A stretch of 63,966 bases of DNA from Saccharothrix sp. NRRL B-16348 (GTDB lineage: Bacteria; Actinomycetota; Actinomycetes; Mycobacteriales; Pseudonocardiaceae), in NCBI RefSeq assembly GCF_001280085.1, contig NZ_LGED01000216.1:1-63966 (forward strand). The letters run 5' to 3'. Positions within the stretch are counted from its first letter, which is position 1, and the number at the start of each line of letters is the position of its first letter. Of this stretch, positions 17,858 to 26,750 are shown piece after piece. The position numbers and the translations under genes were made by a program. The notes below the pieces were generated by a model. It had not been told where the DNA came from. It worked only from the letters and a program-made list of their open reading frames with translations, and did no database searches.

Positions 17858-20437
17858 CTAGCCGAACGCCACCAGGTACGTGGCCAGCACCGCGAGCAGG
17901 TACACCGGGTAGCCGACGCGCGAGGCGCGGGCCAGCCGCCGCTCCGCCTCGTCGTGCCGCATCGCCACCAGCCGCTTGCGCAGCATGACGATCAGCACGC
18001 ACCCGGCGGCCAGCATGATGAACGCGTAGTAGCCCCACTCCAACGCCACCGTGTAGCTGACCGACGGCAGCTGCGACGTCACGTTGTTCAGCAGCACGGC
18101 CGTGCTGAGGATCGCCGTGACGCCCATCGACACCGGCGCGGCCCCGTCCGCGGGCCTGAAGAACAGCGACAGGTACGTGACGCAGATGAGCAGCAGCAGC
18201 GGCAGCAGGTTCTTCAGCAGGAACGGCAGCGTGTCGCGGACGATCTCCACCTCGCCCGTGTACTGGCTGTAGTAGATGCCCTCGGCGGCGCCGGCCGCGG
18301 AGCCGTCGCCCAGGGCGTCGCTGCTGCCGACGGTCCGCTGGAAGAACCGCGCCGACGTGGCCAGCCAGTTCGGGATGTCGTTGATCGTCGCCTCCGCGTC
18401 CGCGCCGCTGCGCAGGTGGTGCTCGGCGGGCAGGTCCAGCACCTCCTTGTCGGTCACGTACACGACCTCGTCGGCGGTCCGCGTCCGGTTCTGCAGCACG
18501 ACCTTCAAGTGCTGGTGGTCGAACGGGAAGCTGCGGAACTCGAAGCCGTTCTTGAACCGGTCGGCCACCCGGTACAGCCGGTAGGTGCCGTCCTCGCCGG
18601 TGACGTCGCGCAACGGCTCGCCCAGCCTCAGGTCCGGCTCGACCGCGTTCACGAACTGCACGTCCGCCGCCGTGTGCGGGCCCGTGTACTTCAACCACAG
18701 GAAGAAGTCCATGAAGTACGTGCCGTCACGGGTGTCCAGGTCGCGCACCTCGTTGAGGTTGATGCCGGTGGCCACGACCTGGCGGCGCGTCAGGTACCGG
18801 TCGCCGATCGCGATCACCGTGCCGTCGGCCAGGCCCGCGCCCAACGCCTGGGGCGACGGCGGCTCGTAGCTCGTCAGCTGCACCGGCGCGGACACCAGCC
18901 GCGTGCCGTCGCTCGTCACGAACGACACCGGCATCTGCGCCGAGCCGTTGGCGGTGAAGTACAGCGGCCCGAGCAGCGCCGGGAACGCGTTCCTCTTGTC
19001 CTTCAACGCGGCCAGGCCGTCGCGCAGCCGCTCGCGGTCGTCGGCGATAGTCGTCTCGTCGAGTCCGATGTGGTGGGTGGTGACGACGTGCAGGCCGACG
19101 TTGAGCGCCTCCCGCGCCGTGGCGGCCTGCCAGCGCGGGCGTTCGCCGTACCGCCGCTGGTAGTCCTCGGCCCACCTCAGCGCGGGGCCGGACAGCGAGT
19201 CGTGCGCCATCGGCGTGGCCAGGTGCAGGTCCCGCGTGGCGCCGCCGAGGGCGTCGTGGAACGACGGGGTGCCCAGGGTGGCGGTGCCCAGGATCGGCAC
19301 GTCCACGCCCGCGTCGCGCAGGCCCTTCACCAGCGGGACGCCGTTGCGCTCCTCGGTGGCGAGCACGACCGGCGTGCCGAGGGCTTTGACCTGGTCGACG
19401 ACCGCCCGCGGGTCGTCGGTGACGGGCACGGTCGCGACGACCTCGCCGAACCGCCGGTAGGAGTCCGCGAACGCGGCCTGCGCGGAACGGCCGGACGCGT
19501 GGTCGTCGTGGACGATCACGACCTTGTCGACGCCCAGCACCTCGGCCGCGTACACGGCGAGGAAGTCGCCCTGGGTGCGGTCGCCGAACATGCTGCGGAA
19601 GTACCAGTCGCTGCCGTCGGTGACGCTCGACCCGCTCGCCGACGGCGTCACGGCCGGGATGCCGGCCGCGCGGTAGATCGGTGCGGCGGCGAGGGACGTG
19701 GCCGTGACGCCGTGCCCGATGACGTACAGCGCCTTGTTCTCGCGGACGATCTCCTCGGCGATCCGCTTCGCCTGGTCGGGCTGGTCGGCGTCGTCGTAGA
19801 CGAGCAGCTCCACGGGGTGGCCGTTGACGCCGCCGTCCGCGTTGACGTCGTCCAGGCCCATCCGCACGCCGCGTTCGAGGTGGGCGGCGGCGGCCGGGTC
19901 GCGCCCGGTCAGGCCCGCGACCAGGGCGACGTGCACGGGGGTGTCGGTCGCCTGGCTGACCGCGGACCACACGCCCGCGCCGGTCAACGTCACCAGGACC
20001 ACGATGCCCGCTGCGACCAGCGCTTTCAGCTTCGTGCGGCGTTTGGGCGCGGGGTCGGTCGGGTCCGGGCGCGGCGGTTCGACCACGTCCCGCGCCTCGG
20101 GTGGCGCTTGTGGTTCGACGCCGCGCAGCGCGCGCCGGGCCCGGTCGGTGGCGGGGTCGGCTTTGAGCGCGTAGGCGTGGTCGAGGCAGAACCGGCGTTC
20201 GGCGTCGTCGGTGACGAGTTCGGCGAGCCAGCGCCAGGCGGGCTCGTAGTCGATGTCCTCGGCCAGCGCCACGCCGAGCAGTTCGCGGGCGGCGGCGGGA
20301 TCTGTGTTACGCAGGGTGATCGCCTGATGCGTGAGCGTCACGGCCGTGTCGGGTTTGACGGGCTTGGCGCGGTCGGCGGGCTGGTCGGGTTGGCCGGGCT
20401 CGGCGGGCTGGTCCGGCTTGGCAGGCGTCTCGGGCAC
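17858..20437 (-). CDS. Pentameric ligand-gated ion channel fused to a type I periplasmic-binding domain
   Basis: 859 aa from GTG 20437. In order: cytoplasmic Pro-rich and TPR-like helices (1-130), membrane helix (138-160, LVAAGIVVLVTLTGAGVW), an outside Leu/Ile/Val-type periplasmic-binding domain (about 165-520; GRDPAAAAHLERGVRMGLDD, VIGHGVTATSLAAAPIY, VTPSASGSS), then a Cys-loop-receptor-type beta domain (about 535-730) with the hallmark SFPFDHQHLKV at 636-646, and four membrane helices M1 (740-760), M2 (766-790), M3 (796-820), M4 (840-859). No Cys pair is present in the loop, as is normal for bacterial members. Start choice: TAGCGT lies eight bases before this GTG (leaderless pattern), while GTG 20461 has no ribosome site. 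Ligand and ion are unknown. Confidence 0.85.
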   Translation of the reverse strand: MPETPAKPDQPAEPGQPDQPADRAKPVKPDTAVTLTHQAITLRNTDPAAARELLGVALAEDIDYEPAWRWLAELVTDDAERRFCLDHAYALKADPATDRARRALRGVEPQAPPEARDVVEPPRPDPTDPAPKRRTKLKALVAAGIVVLVTLTGAGVWSAVSQATDTPVHVALVAGLTGRDPAAAAHLERGVRMGLDDVNADGGVNGHPVELLVYDDADQPDQAKRIAEEIVRENKALYVIGHGVTATSLAAAPIYRAAGIPAVTPSASGSSVTDGSDWYFRSMFGDRTQGDFLAVYAAEVLGVDKVVIVHDDHASGRSAQAAFADSYRRFGEVVATVPVTDDPRAVVDQVKALGTPVVLATEERNGVPLVKGLRDAGVDVPILGTATLGTPSFHDALGGATRDLHLATPMAHDSLSGPALRWAEDYQRRYGERPRWQAATAREALNVGLHVVTTHHIGLDETTIADDRERLRDGLAALKDKRNAFPALLGPLYFTANGSAQMPVSFVTSDGTRLVSAPVQLTSYEPPSPQALGAGLADGTVIAIGDRYLTRRQVVATGINLNEVRDLDTRDGTYFMDFFLWLKYTGPHTAADVQFVNAVEPDLRLGEPLRDVTGEDGTYRLYRVADRFKNGFEFRSFPFDHQHLKVVLQNRTRTADEVVYVTDKEVLDLPAEHHLRSGADAEATINDIPNWLATSARFFQRTVGSSDALGDGSAAGAAEGIYYSQYTGEVEIVRDTLPFLLKNLLPLLLLICVTYLSLFFRPADGAAPVSMGVTAILSTAVLLNNVTSQLPSVSYTVALEWGYYAFIMLAAGCVLIVMLRKRLVAMRHDEAERRLARASRVGYPVYLLAVLATYLVAFG

Positions 20438-20511
20438 GGGGTCGGACGCTAGGCACGCCACCCGGTGCCCGATGGAGAATCCCCCGGTTGTGGCACGGTC
20501 ACCTGATCAGG

Positions 20512-20805
20512 TCATTCGGCGGGGCGGCCGTCCTCGTCCTCGATGTGCATCGCCGCGTCCTCGGGTCCGCGCAGGTAGTTCGACCCGGCTTCGTCGGCGA
20601 TCGACGTCGGCTCTTCGTCGACGAAGTCGCCGTCGTCGTCGGGCACGGCGTACTGCGGGCCTGCCGTCTCGGGGTCGCGACGCAGGCTGTGGCCCTCGTG
20701 CGTGCCCCAGTGCGGCTCCAGCGACTCCTGCTGCTCGGACATCGGTCCTCGATCTCCTCGTTCGGCTGGGTCGTCTCGTTCGGCTCGCGCTCGTTCGTCG
20801 GCCAT
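20512..20805 (-). CDS. Small acidic protein with DUF5709-like C-terminus
   Basis: 97 aa (or 76 aa from ATG 20742). Very hydrophilic and acidic. The C-terminal ADEAGSNYLRGPEDAAMHIE resembles the conserved tail of actinobacterial DUF5709 proteins. Two starts have ribosome sites: GGGAGG seven bases before 20805 and GAGGA five bases before 20742. No membrane or catalytic motif. Function unknown. Confidence 0.6.
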   Translation of the reverse strand: MADERARAERDDPAERGDRGPMSEQQESLEPHWGTHEGHSLRRDPETAGPQYAVPDDDGDFVDEEPTSIADEAGSNYLRGPEDAAMHIEDEDGRPAE

Positions 20806-20928
20806 GGTCGCTCCTCCCGTGCCGGTCAGGGGGCACACCGATGGGTTACCCGCGACCCCCGGTGGGACACGGCTCGTTTGCCGGGGCGTGCGGCGGTGAA
20901 CCCGGAGGCCATGACGAGGAGCGGCACG

Positions 20929-21558
20929 ATGGCGGTGTCGGTCGACGCCTGGGGCGTCGACCTGGACGCCGACCTCGGCGTTCCGTCCGACCCGGCCGGT
21001 GTGGTCGTGTTCGCGCACGGGTCGGGCAGTTCGCGGCACAGCGGGCGCAACCGGGCCGTGGCGGAGTCGCTGCGCCGGGACGGGTACGCGACCCTGCTGC
21101 TCGACCTGCTGACCGAACGTGAGGAGCGGGAAGACCGGGTCACCAGGAGGCTGCGGTTCGACATCGGCTTGCTGGCGGAGCGGGTGGCGGCGTCGGTGGA
21201 GTGGACGTCGAGGGCGCCGGCGACGCGCGGGTTGCCGATCGGGCTGTTCGGCGCGAGCACGGGCGCGGCGGCGGCGTTGGTGGCGGCGGCCGGGACGTAC
21301 CTGGTGAGGGCGGTCGTGTCGCGGGGCGGGCGGCCGGACTTGGCGGGGAACGCGCTGTCGCGGGTGCGTGCGCCGACGTTGCTGGTGGTGGGTGGGCGTG
21401 ACGAGGAGGTGCTGGCGCTGAACCGCGCGGCGGCGGAGCAGTTGGCGGTGTTGTGGCGGATCGAGGTGGTGGAGGGCGCGACGCACCTGTTCGAGGAGCC
21501 GGGTGCGTTGGACGAGGTCGCCCGCCTGGCGGGCACGTGGTTCCGGGACTTCCTCTGA
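20929..21558 (+). CDS. Dienelactone-hydrolase-like alpha/beta hydrolase
   Basis: 209 aa, a short alpha/beta hydrolase. VVFAHGSGSSRHSGRNRAVA holds the oxyanion loop, FGASTGAAAAL the nucleophile Ser, GGRDEEVLALN the acid and GATHLFEEPG the catalytic His. ATG 20929 is chosen over ATG 20911 because AGGAG ends eight bases before it. Related proteins are often fused or adjacent to phosphoribosyltransferases; no such gene is here. Substrate unknown. Monocistronic, converging with the carboxypeptidase gene. Confidence 0.82.
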   Translation: MAVSVDAWGVDLDADLGVPSDPAGVVVFAHGSGSSRHSGRNRAVAESLRRDGYATLLLDLLTEREEREDRVTRRLRFDIGLLAERVAASVEWTSRAPATRGLPIGLFGASTGAAAALVAAAGTYLVRAVVSRGGRPDLAGNALSRVRAPTLLVVGGRDEEVLALNRAAAEQLAVLWRIEVVEGATHLFEEPGALDEVARLAGTWFRDFL

Positions 21559-21607
21559 GCCGTGCTCGTTCGGATCGGTGTTTGCTCGGTGGCGGTGTCG
21601 GCTGCGC

Positions 21608-22627
21608 TCAGCCGACCGGTCCCGTCAGCGCGTGCGGCCCGACCGCCGGTTCGAGCAGCGACAACGTCCGCTGTTGCGCGTCGAGACCGACGCGGATGCC
21701 GACCGGCATCGGCAGGTTCGGGCCGGCGTGTCCAAACTCGACGTTGCCCAGGACCGGGATGTCACGGTCACCGAGGACGTCGAGGACCATCTCGGAGAGG
21801 GTCGGGGAGGCGCCGGGCTCGAGTCCGCTGATCTCGCGCGGAACGCCGACGACCATGCCGGAGATCCGGTCGAGGATGCCGCTGTGCCGCATCACGTGCA
21901 GGTAGCTCCACACGTGCGATGCCAGGCCGCCCATCTCCTCCCAGAACAGCACCGCGCCGTCGAACCACTCGAGCGGCAGCGCGAAACGCGTCGCCTGCGC
22001 CAGCACGATGCGGTTGATCACCCCGCCGATCAGCCGACCTTCGACACGACCGGGACGCCAGCACTCCCACGACGGGCTCACCGGCAGCGCACCGATCGCC
22101 TCGGTACCGGTCAGCAACCTTGAGTAGAGCTGTTCGAGCTCCGCTCGGCGCGCCGCCGGCGCGGACTGCCAGTGCCCGCCGAAGCCGGGGACCGCCATGT
22201 CGGCGTGGAACCCGACCAGACCCGTGCGCGCGTAGAGCACCAGGTGCAGCAGCGAGATGTCGCTGTAGCCCAGGATCGGCTTGGGGTCGGCCCTGATCGC
22301 CTCGACGTCGATCAGGTCGAGGTAGCCGAGCGCCGTCTGGCCACCGTCACTCGCGATGATCGCGCGCACCTCAGGGTCACGCAGCAGACCGTTGAGCTCC
22401 GCGGCGATCTCCGCCGGTGTCGCCGCGCTCCACCAATGGCGCCGCCCTGCTTCGAGCAGCGGAGCCCGACGCACGCGGAACCCCATCCGCTCGAGCACGA
22501 CCACCGCCCGCTCGACGTTGGGCTCGTAGGCGGCCGGCAGCGGACCGGACAGCGCTGCGATGACCACGAGATCTCCGGGCCTCAGGGCACGCGGTCGAAG
22601 CAGTCGAGGCAGTGCGGAACCGGTCAT
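21608..22627 (-). CDS. LD-carboxypeptidase / MccF-like peptidase (family S66)
   Basis: 339 aa from ATG 22627. S66 peptidases cut murein tetrapeptides or self-immunity substrates such as microcin C. The nucleophile Ser is in LGYSDISLLH, the catalytic Glu in LFWEEMG, and the His in EFGHAGPNLPMPVG. VIAALSGPLPAAYEPNVERA is the typical N-terminus. No signal peptide, so a cytoplasmic recycling or immunity role fits. The frame extends upstream to 22723, but the conserved fold begins after ATG 22627. Confidence 0.87.
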   Translation of the reverse strand: MTGSALPRLLRPRALRPGDLVVIAALSGPLPAAYEPNVERAVVVLERMGFRVRRAPLLEAGRRHWWSAATPAEIAAELNGLLRDPEVRAIIASDGGQTALGYLDLIDVEAIRADPKPILGYSDISLLHLVLYARTGLVGFHADMAVPGFGGHWQSAPAARRAELEQLYSRLLTGTEAIGALPVSPSWECWRPGRVEGRLIGGVINRIVLAQATRFALPLEWFDGAVLFWEEMGGLASHVWSYLHVMRHSGILDRISGMVVGVPREISGLEPGASPTLSEMVLDVLGDRDIPVLGNVEFGHAGPNLPMPVGIRVGLDAQQRTLSLLEPAVGPHALTGPVG

Positions 22628-22806
22628 GGCGTCAGTGTCGCCAGTGCCCTTGGCAGGGTCACGCGATTTACGTGACCACCGTCGACCGCCCGGCCGACCG
22701 GGGTGACCGCGCAGACGACCCACCGGCCGTCCGATGACAGCGCGGCTCCCCGCCGTCCATCTCCGCGGTCAACCCGGTCGACGGGATCACGTCGGCCAGG
22801 CCGGCG

Positions 22807-24402
22807 CTAGCCCCGACGCCACTTCTGGTTCGCCGTGCCCCCGCACTCCCACAGCTGCAGGACGGCGTCGTTCGCCGGGTTCCAGTCGGCGATGTCCACG
22901 CACTTGTTCGCCTGCGGGTTGACGAGGTCGCCCGCGGCGGTCAGGACGAACTGCTGGGCCGGGTTGCCGCTGCACGTCGCGACCTGCACGGCGGCGCCGT
23001 TCGCGGTCGAGCCCCAGGCCACGTCCATGCACATGTTGTTCTGCGTGCGGAACGTGCCGCCGGTCGACTCCCACTTCTGGTTCGTGCCGCCCGTGCAGTC
23101 CCACACGATCAGGCGTTGGCCGTCGGCGAAGTTCCAGTTCGGCACGTCGACGCACTTGCCGTGCCACGCGCTGACGATGCTGCCCGCGGTCCCGGGCGGG
23201 GGAGTGCCGCCGCCACCCGTGAACGGCGTCAAAACGATCCCCGCCGAACGCGGGTCGCCGTCGTGCACCAACGACTCCTGCGCCTGCACGTCGTCGAACG
23301 CGAAGCCGTAAGCCTTGCCGTCCACCATGTTGTGGTGCACGAGCCGCGAGTAGTGGTTGGTGAGCGACCCCTTGTAGAAGTCGGCGGGCCCGCCGCCGGG
23401 CTGGGTGTCGATCGTGCCGAGCGTGGAGCGGTGCAGCGCGGCGCACAAGGTGCGTGCGATCGGGCCGACGACCTGGTCGTTGGGCGCGTGCAGGGCGCCG
23501 TCGCAACCCCACACGTTCGACGTGGACGGTTTGCCGAACGAGGCCACCTGACGTCCCGACGAGTCGGTGAAGGTCATGGTGGCGCCCGACGTGCGGCCGA
23601 AGTAGCGGATGTCCGGCCGGTCGCCGAACGGCACCACGGTCAACGTCTTGGTGGTGTAGGCGTTCCACGCCTGCGTGATGTACGGGTCGAGGTAGGCGGG
23701 GTCGAACAGGCCCGCGTCGGCCGCCTTGCCGGGCGCGAGCACGCGCACCACCGTGCCGTCGGCGCGGGTGCGGACCGAATTCGCCCAGGCCGCCTGGTTG
23801 CGCACGCCGTTGATGACGTTGTCGCGGCCTCCCGCGACCAGTTCGCCGGTCTTCTTCGTCACGCCGCTCGCACCGGTCACGGTGACCGCGTGCGGCACGG
23901 CGAACATGTCCACCTGGGAGCTGTTCAGCCACAGGCCCGCGTCGTTGTAGGTGAACTCGCTCCAGTCGAACAGGATGTCGCGGTTCGGGTCGCTCGGCGA
24001 CCACGGCGCGGGCTGCACCAGGCCGTCCGGCGTGAGGAAGAACTTCAGCTTCTCGCCGAACGACATGTAGACGCGGCCGGAGATGAACCGCGGCACGCGC
24101 AGGGTGGTGGTGCCGCCGTTGGGTGGGCCGGCGATCGACACGTCCGGCGCGGGCGAGGGCGGGTTGGCGCCGGCCGGCCACGGCGTGAACGTGCCGGACT
24201 GGTTGACGTGCCCGAGTCGGCCGCCGGGCCGGATGTCGGTGCCGAGGACGTACAGGTGGACGGCCTCGGCGCGGCCGCTGTTGTTGGTGATCGTGATCGG
24301 CAGCAGGTCGGGGCCGACGGCCGCGGCCGGTGTGGCGGCGGCCAGTGACGCCGACGTGGCGAGCGCGGCGAACGCGCTCACCCACTTCGTCAGGGTGCGC
24401 AT
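22807..24402 (-). CDS. Secreted GH64 beta-1,3-glucanase with ricin-type lectin domain
   Basis: 531 aa. Signal peptide 1-28 (TSASLAAATPAAA-VG). Residues about 30-395 are glycoside hydrolase family 64 (laminaripentaose-producing endo-beta-1,3-glucanase): LYVLGTDI, FGEKLKFFL, NDAGLWLNSSQVDMFAVPHAV, FDPAYLDPYITQAWNAYT, ALHRSTLG. A GGGGTPPPG linker is followed by a beta-trefoil ricin-type binding domain (405-531) with three repeats ending in QKW/QQF/QKW. It would degrade fungal wall glucan or curdlan. A LacI-type operator lies about 92 bases upstream of the start, so carbohydrate-controlled expression is likely. Confidence 0.92.
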   Translation of the reverse strand: MRTLTKWVSAFAALATSASLAAATPAAAVGPDLLPITITNNSGRAEAVHLYVLGTDIRPGGRLGHVNQSGTFTPWPAGANPPSPAPDVSIAGPPNGGTTTLRVPRFISGRVYMSFGEKLKFFLTPDGLVQPAPWSPSDPNRDILFDWSEFTYNDAGLWLNSSQVDMFAVPHAVTVTGASGVTKKTGELVAGGRDNVINGVRNQAAWANSVRTRADGTVVRVLAPGKAADAGLFDPAYLDPYITQAWNAYTTKTLTVVPFGDRPDIRYFGRTSGATMTFTDSSGRQVASFGKPSTSNVWGCDGALHAPNDQVVGPIARTLCAALHRSTLGTIDTQPGGGPADFYKGSLTNHYSRLVHHNMVDGKAYGFAFDDVQAQESLVHDGDPRSAGIVLTPFTGGGGTPPPGTAGSIVSAWHGKCVDVPNWNFADGQRLIVWDCTGGTNQKWESTGGTFRTQNNMCMDVAWGSTANGAAVQVATCSGNPAQQFVLTAAGDLVNPQANKCVDIADWNPANDAVLQLWECGGTANQKWRRG

Positions 24403-24493
24403 GGTTGCGACTCCTCGGTGCAGGGCAGGTTTGCCGACCTCCCGGCCGGTTTCAGGGCGGCCGTGCGGTCGGGCGCTCCGGCGGACGAGTCCG

Positions 24494-24507
24494 TGAGAGC
24501 GCTTCCA
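24494..24507. promoter_or_regulatory. LacI/CebR-type operator upstream of the GH64 gene
   Basis: TGAGAGCGCTTCCA is an imperfect dyad around GAGCGCTT/C, one or two changes from the TGGGAGCGCTCCCA box bound by actinobacterial LacI-family sugar repressors. It is positioned in the divergent region between the glucanase (start 24402, minus) and the class V aminotransferase (start 24598). Position favours control of the glucanase. Confidence 0.65.
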
Positions 24508-24597
24508 TAGCGTTGTGCGATGGTTGGACCAATGTCAAGGGGAGAACGTGACCCGGAACACTGGAGTCCGATGTGGATCGGCCGCCAGAGTGGTGGC

Positions 24598-25797
24598 ATG
24601 ACCTACGACGTCGAGTCCGTCCGCGCCCGCTTCCCGTCCCTCGCCACCGGCACCGCCCACTTCGACGGCCCGGGCGGCTCGCAGGTGCCCGCCGCCGTCG
24701 CGGACGCCGTGCGCGACGCGATGATCTCGTCCCTGGCCAACCGCGGCGTGGTCACCGCCGCCGAACGCGCGGCCGACGCGATCGTGCTGGACGCCCGGCG
24801 CGCGGTGGCCGACCTGCTCGGCGCGTCGCCGGAGGGCGTGGTGTTCGGGCGCAGCATGACGCAGCTGACCTACGACTTCGCCCGCACGTTGGCGCGCACC
24901 TGGCGTCCCGGCGACGAGGTGGTGGTGACCAGGCTCGACCACGACGCGAACGTGCGGCCGTGGGTGCAGGCGGCCGAGGCGGTCGGCGCGGTGGTGCGGT
25001 GGGTCGGGTTCGACCCGGCGACGGGTGAGCTGGACGACGTCGCGGAGGTGCTGTCGGAGCGGACCCGGCTGGTGGCCGTCACGGCGGCGTCGAACCTGAT
25101 CGGCACCCGCCCGGAGTTGGCGAAGATCGCCGCCGCGACGCACGAACGCGGCGCCCTGTTCTACGTGGACGGTGTGCACTTCGCCGCGCACCACCCGGTC
25201 GACGTGGAGGAGATCGGGGCGGACTTCTTCGCGTGCTCGCCGTACAAGTTCTTCGGGCCGCACTGCGGTGTGGTGGCGGGGCGGCCGGACGTGCTGGCGG
25301 AGCTGCGGCCGGACAAGCTGCTGCCGTCGCCGAACGCCGTGCCGGAGCGATTCGAGCTGGGCACGCTGCCGTACGAGGTGCTGGCCGGCTGCACGGCCGC
25401 GGTGGACTTCATCGCCGACCTGGCGCCGTCGGAGGGCACGCGTCGCGAGCGGATCGCGGCGTCGTTGACGGTGGTGGGCGAGCACGAGGACCGGTTGCGG
25501 GAGAGGGTCGAGGCGGGGCTGGCGGAGCTGCCCGGCGTGACGGTGTGGTCGCGGGCCCGGCTGCGCACGCCGACGGTGCTGGCGACGTTCGCCGGGCACG
25601 CGGCGGCGGACGCGTACCGGTACCTGGCCGAGCTGGGCGTGAACGCGCCGGCGAGCTCGTTCTACGCGATCGAGGCGTCCCGGTGGCTGGGGCTCGGCGA
25701 CACCGGCGGGCTGCGGGTCGGGCTCGCGCCGTACTCGACCGAGGCCGAGGTGGACCGGCTGCTCGACGGGCTGGCCGCGTTCCTGCGTTCGGCCTAG
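24598..25797 (+). CDS. Class V aminotransferase, cysteine-desulfurase-like
   Basis: 399 aa PLP enzyme from ATG 24598. It matches the cysteine desulfurase-like subgroup of class V aminotransferases: FDGPGGSQVPAAVADAV, VVFGRSMTQLTYDFARTL, RLDHDANVRPW, AVTAASNLIGT, VDGVHFAAH, the PLP-lysine in CSPYKFFGPHCG. The Cys-containing loop of true IscS/SufS is not seen, so desulfurase activity is uncertain. An earlier ATG at 24520 is in frame but falls in the regulatory region. Stand-alone gene. Confidence 0.85.
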   Translation: MTYDVESVRARFPSLATGTAHFDGPGGSQVPAAVADAVRDAMISSLANRGVVTAAERAADAIVLDARRAVADLLGASPEGVVFGRSMTQLTYDFARTLARTWRPGDEVVVTRLDHDANVRPWVQAAEAVGAVVRWVGFDPATGELDDVAEVLSERTRLVAVTAASNLIGTRPELAKIAAATHERGALFYVDGVHFAAHHPVDVEEIGADFFACSPYKFFGPHCGVVAGRPDVLAELRPDKLLPSPNAVPERFELGTLPYEVLAGCTAAVDFIADLAPSEGTRRERIAASLTVVGEHEDRLRERVEAGLAELPGVTVWSRARLRTPTVLATFAGHAAADAYRYLAELGVNAPASSFYAIEASRWLGLGDTGGLRVGLAPYSTEAEVDRLLDGLAAFLRSA

Positions 25798-25938
25798 CGA
25801 CGACCCCTGACCTGTTGGGTCGACCGGCGCAATGTCGGTGCGGGGCGTGAACAGGGCTCGTCGGTCGGCCGTACCCCCCGACGAGAACGGGTCACCCCGC
25901 CGCGCAGGTGCGCCCGTACCCACACAGGAAGGTGGTCC

Positions 25939-26700
25939 ATGAGGCACACACGTCCCCAACTCGGCAGGAAACGCGCGGTGGTGGTCGGTGCGGTCGGCGT
26001 GGCGGCGATGGTGGTCACCGCGGTGGCCGCCCTCGCCACCGCCGGGAGCGACGACGGGCAGGCGATCGTCTGCCCCTCGCCGGTCGGCGCGCTGTCCGCC
26101 GTGCCCGACGCCGCGCGGACCGAGGTCGCCCGCGAACTGGCGAACCTGGACAAGCAGCTCAAGGAGGCCAACGAGCGGTTGGCCCGATCGGAGGGCGAAG
26201 GCGGGCCGAACTTCGTGGACAACGCCATCCTCGGGCCGTTGGCGAGCAAGCGGACCGCCGCGCTGGACCGGATCGCGATCGCCATCGGCCGGGTCGACGG
26301 GCAGCGGCCGGCCGGGCTGGCGGACTTCGCCGAGTGCGCGCTGGGCGAGGCGGGCGAGGCCGGGGAGACCGTCGAAGTCACCACGGCCCCGGCCGATCCC
26401 GCGGCCGGTGGGCAGGCGATCGAGTGCCCGTCGCCGGTCGGTGCGCTGGCGGAAGTGCCCGCGGCGGCCGAGGACGAGGTGGCGCGGGAGTTGGCGAACC
26501 TGGACAAGCAGCTCGCGGAGGCCAACGAGCGGCTGGTCGACACCGAGGGCCAGGGCGGGCCGAACTTCGTGGACAACGCGATCCTCGGTCCGTTGGCGAG
26601 CAAGCGGACGGCGGCGTTGAACCGGATCGAGACGGCGATCGGCCGGGTCGCGGAGAAGCCGGAGGGGCTGGAGCGGTTCGCGGAGTGCTCGGTGGGGTGA
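25939..26700 (+). CDS. Exported or membrane-anchored protein with two near-identical domains
   Basis: 253 aa. One hydrophobic segment (AVVVGAVGVAAMVVTAVAAL, 13-32) acts as signal or anchor. The rest is an internal duplication: residues 40-133 and 158-250 are clearly homologous, each beginning GQAI.CPSPVGAL and ending FAEC, with the shared core GPNFVDNAILGPLASKRTAA. Each unit has one Cys at both ends, suggesting one disulfide per unit. The linker (EAGETVEVTTAPADPA) is low complexity. ATG start with AGGAAGGTGG upstream. Function unknown; single-unit secreted relatives seem to exist in other actinomycetes (from memory, not checked). Confidence 0.75.
   Translation: MRHTRPQLGRKRAVVVGAVGVAAMVVTAVAALATAGSDDGQAIVCPSPVGALSAVPDAARTEVARELANLDKQLKEANERLARSEGEGGPNFVDNAILGPLASKRTAALDRIAIAIGRVDGQRPAGLADFAECALGEAGEAGETVEVTTAPADPAAGGQAIECPSPVGALAEVPAAAEDEVARELANLDKQLAEANERLVDTEGQGGPNFVDNAILGPLASKRTAALNRIETAIGRVAEKPEGLERFAECSVG
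26056..26337 (+). repeat. First unit of intragenic duplication (second unit 26410-26688)
   Basis: The DNA of the two units is still very similar, e.g. GCGGGCCGAACTTCGTGGAC occurs in both, about 354 bp apart. This points to a recent tandem duplication within the gene at 25939. Confidence 0.8.
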
Positions 26701-26714
26701 GCGGGTTCGGGCGA

Positions 26715-26744
26715 GGCCGGTCCGGGTGTGCGCCCGGGCCGGCC
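26715..26744. terminator. Bidirectional hairpin terminator
   Basis: GGCCGGTCCGGG (26715-26726) pairs with CCCGGGCCGGCC (26733-26744) over a six-base loop, with one T-G wobble. It lies between two convergent genes (stops at 26700 and 26751), as expected for a shared terminator. There is no U tract, as usual in actinomycetes. Confidence 0.65.
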
Positions 26745-26750
26745 CTGGTC

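Noticed and set aside
20438..20461. Upstream GTG at 20461 as start of the channel fusion
   Set aside because: No ribosome site and the TAGCGT box lies inside the extra codons, matching the leaderless pattern of GTG 20437.
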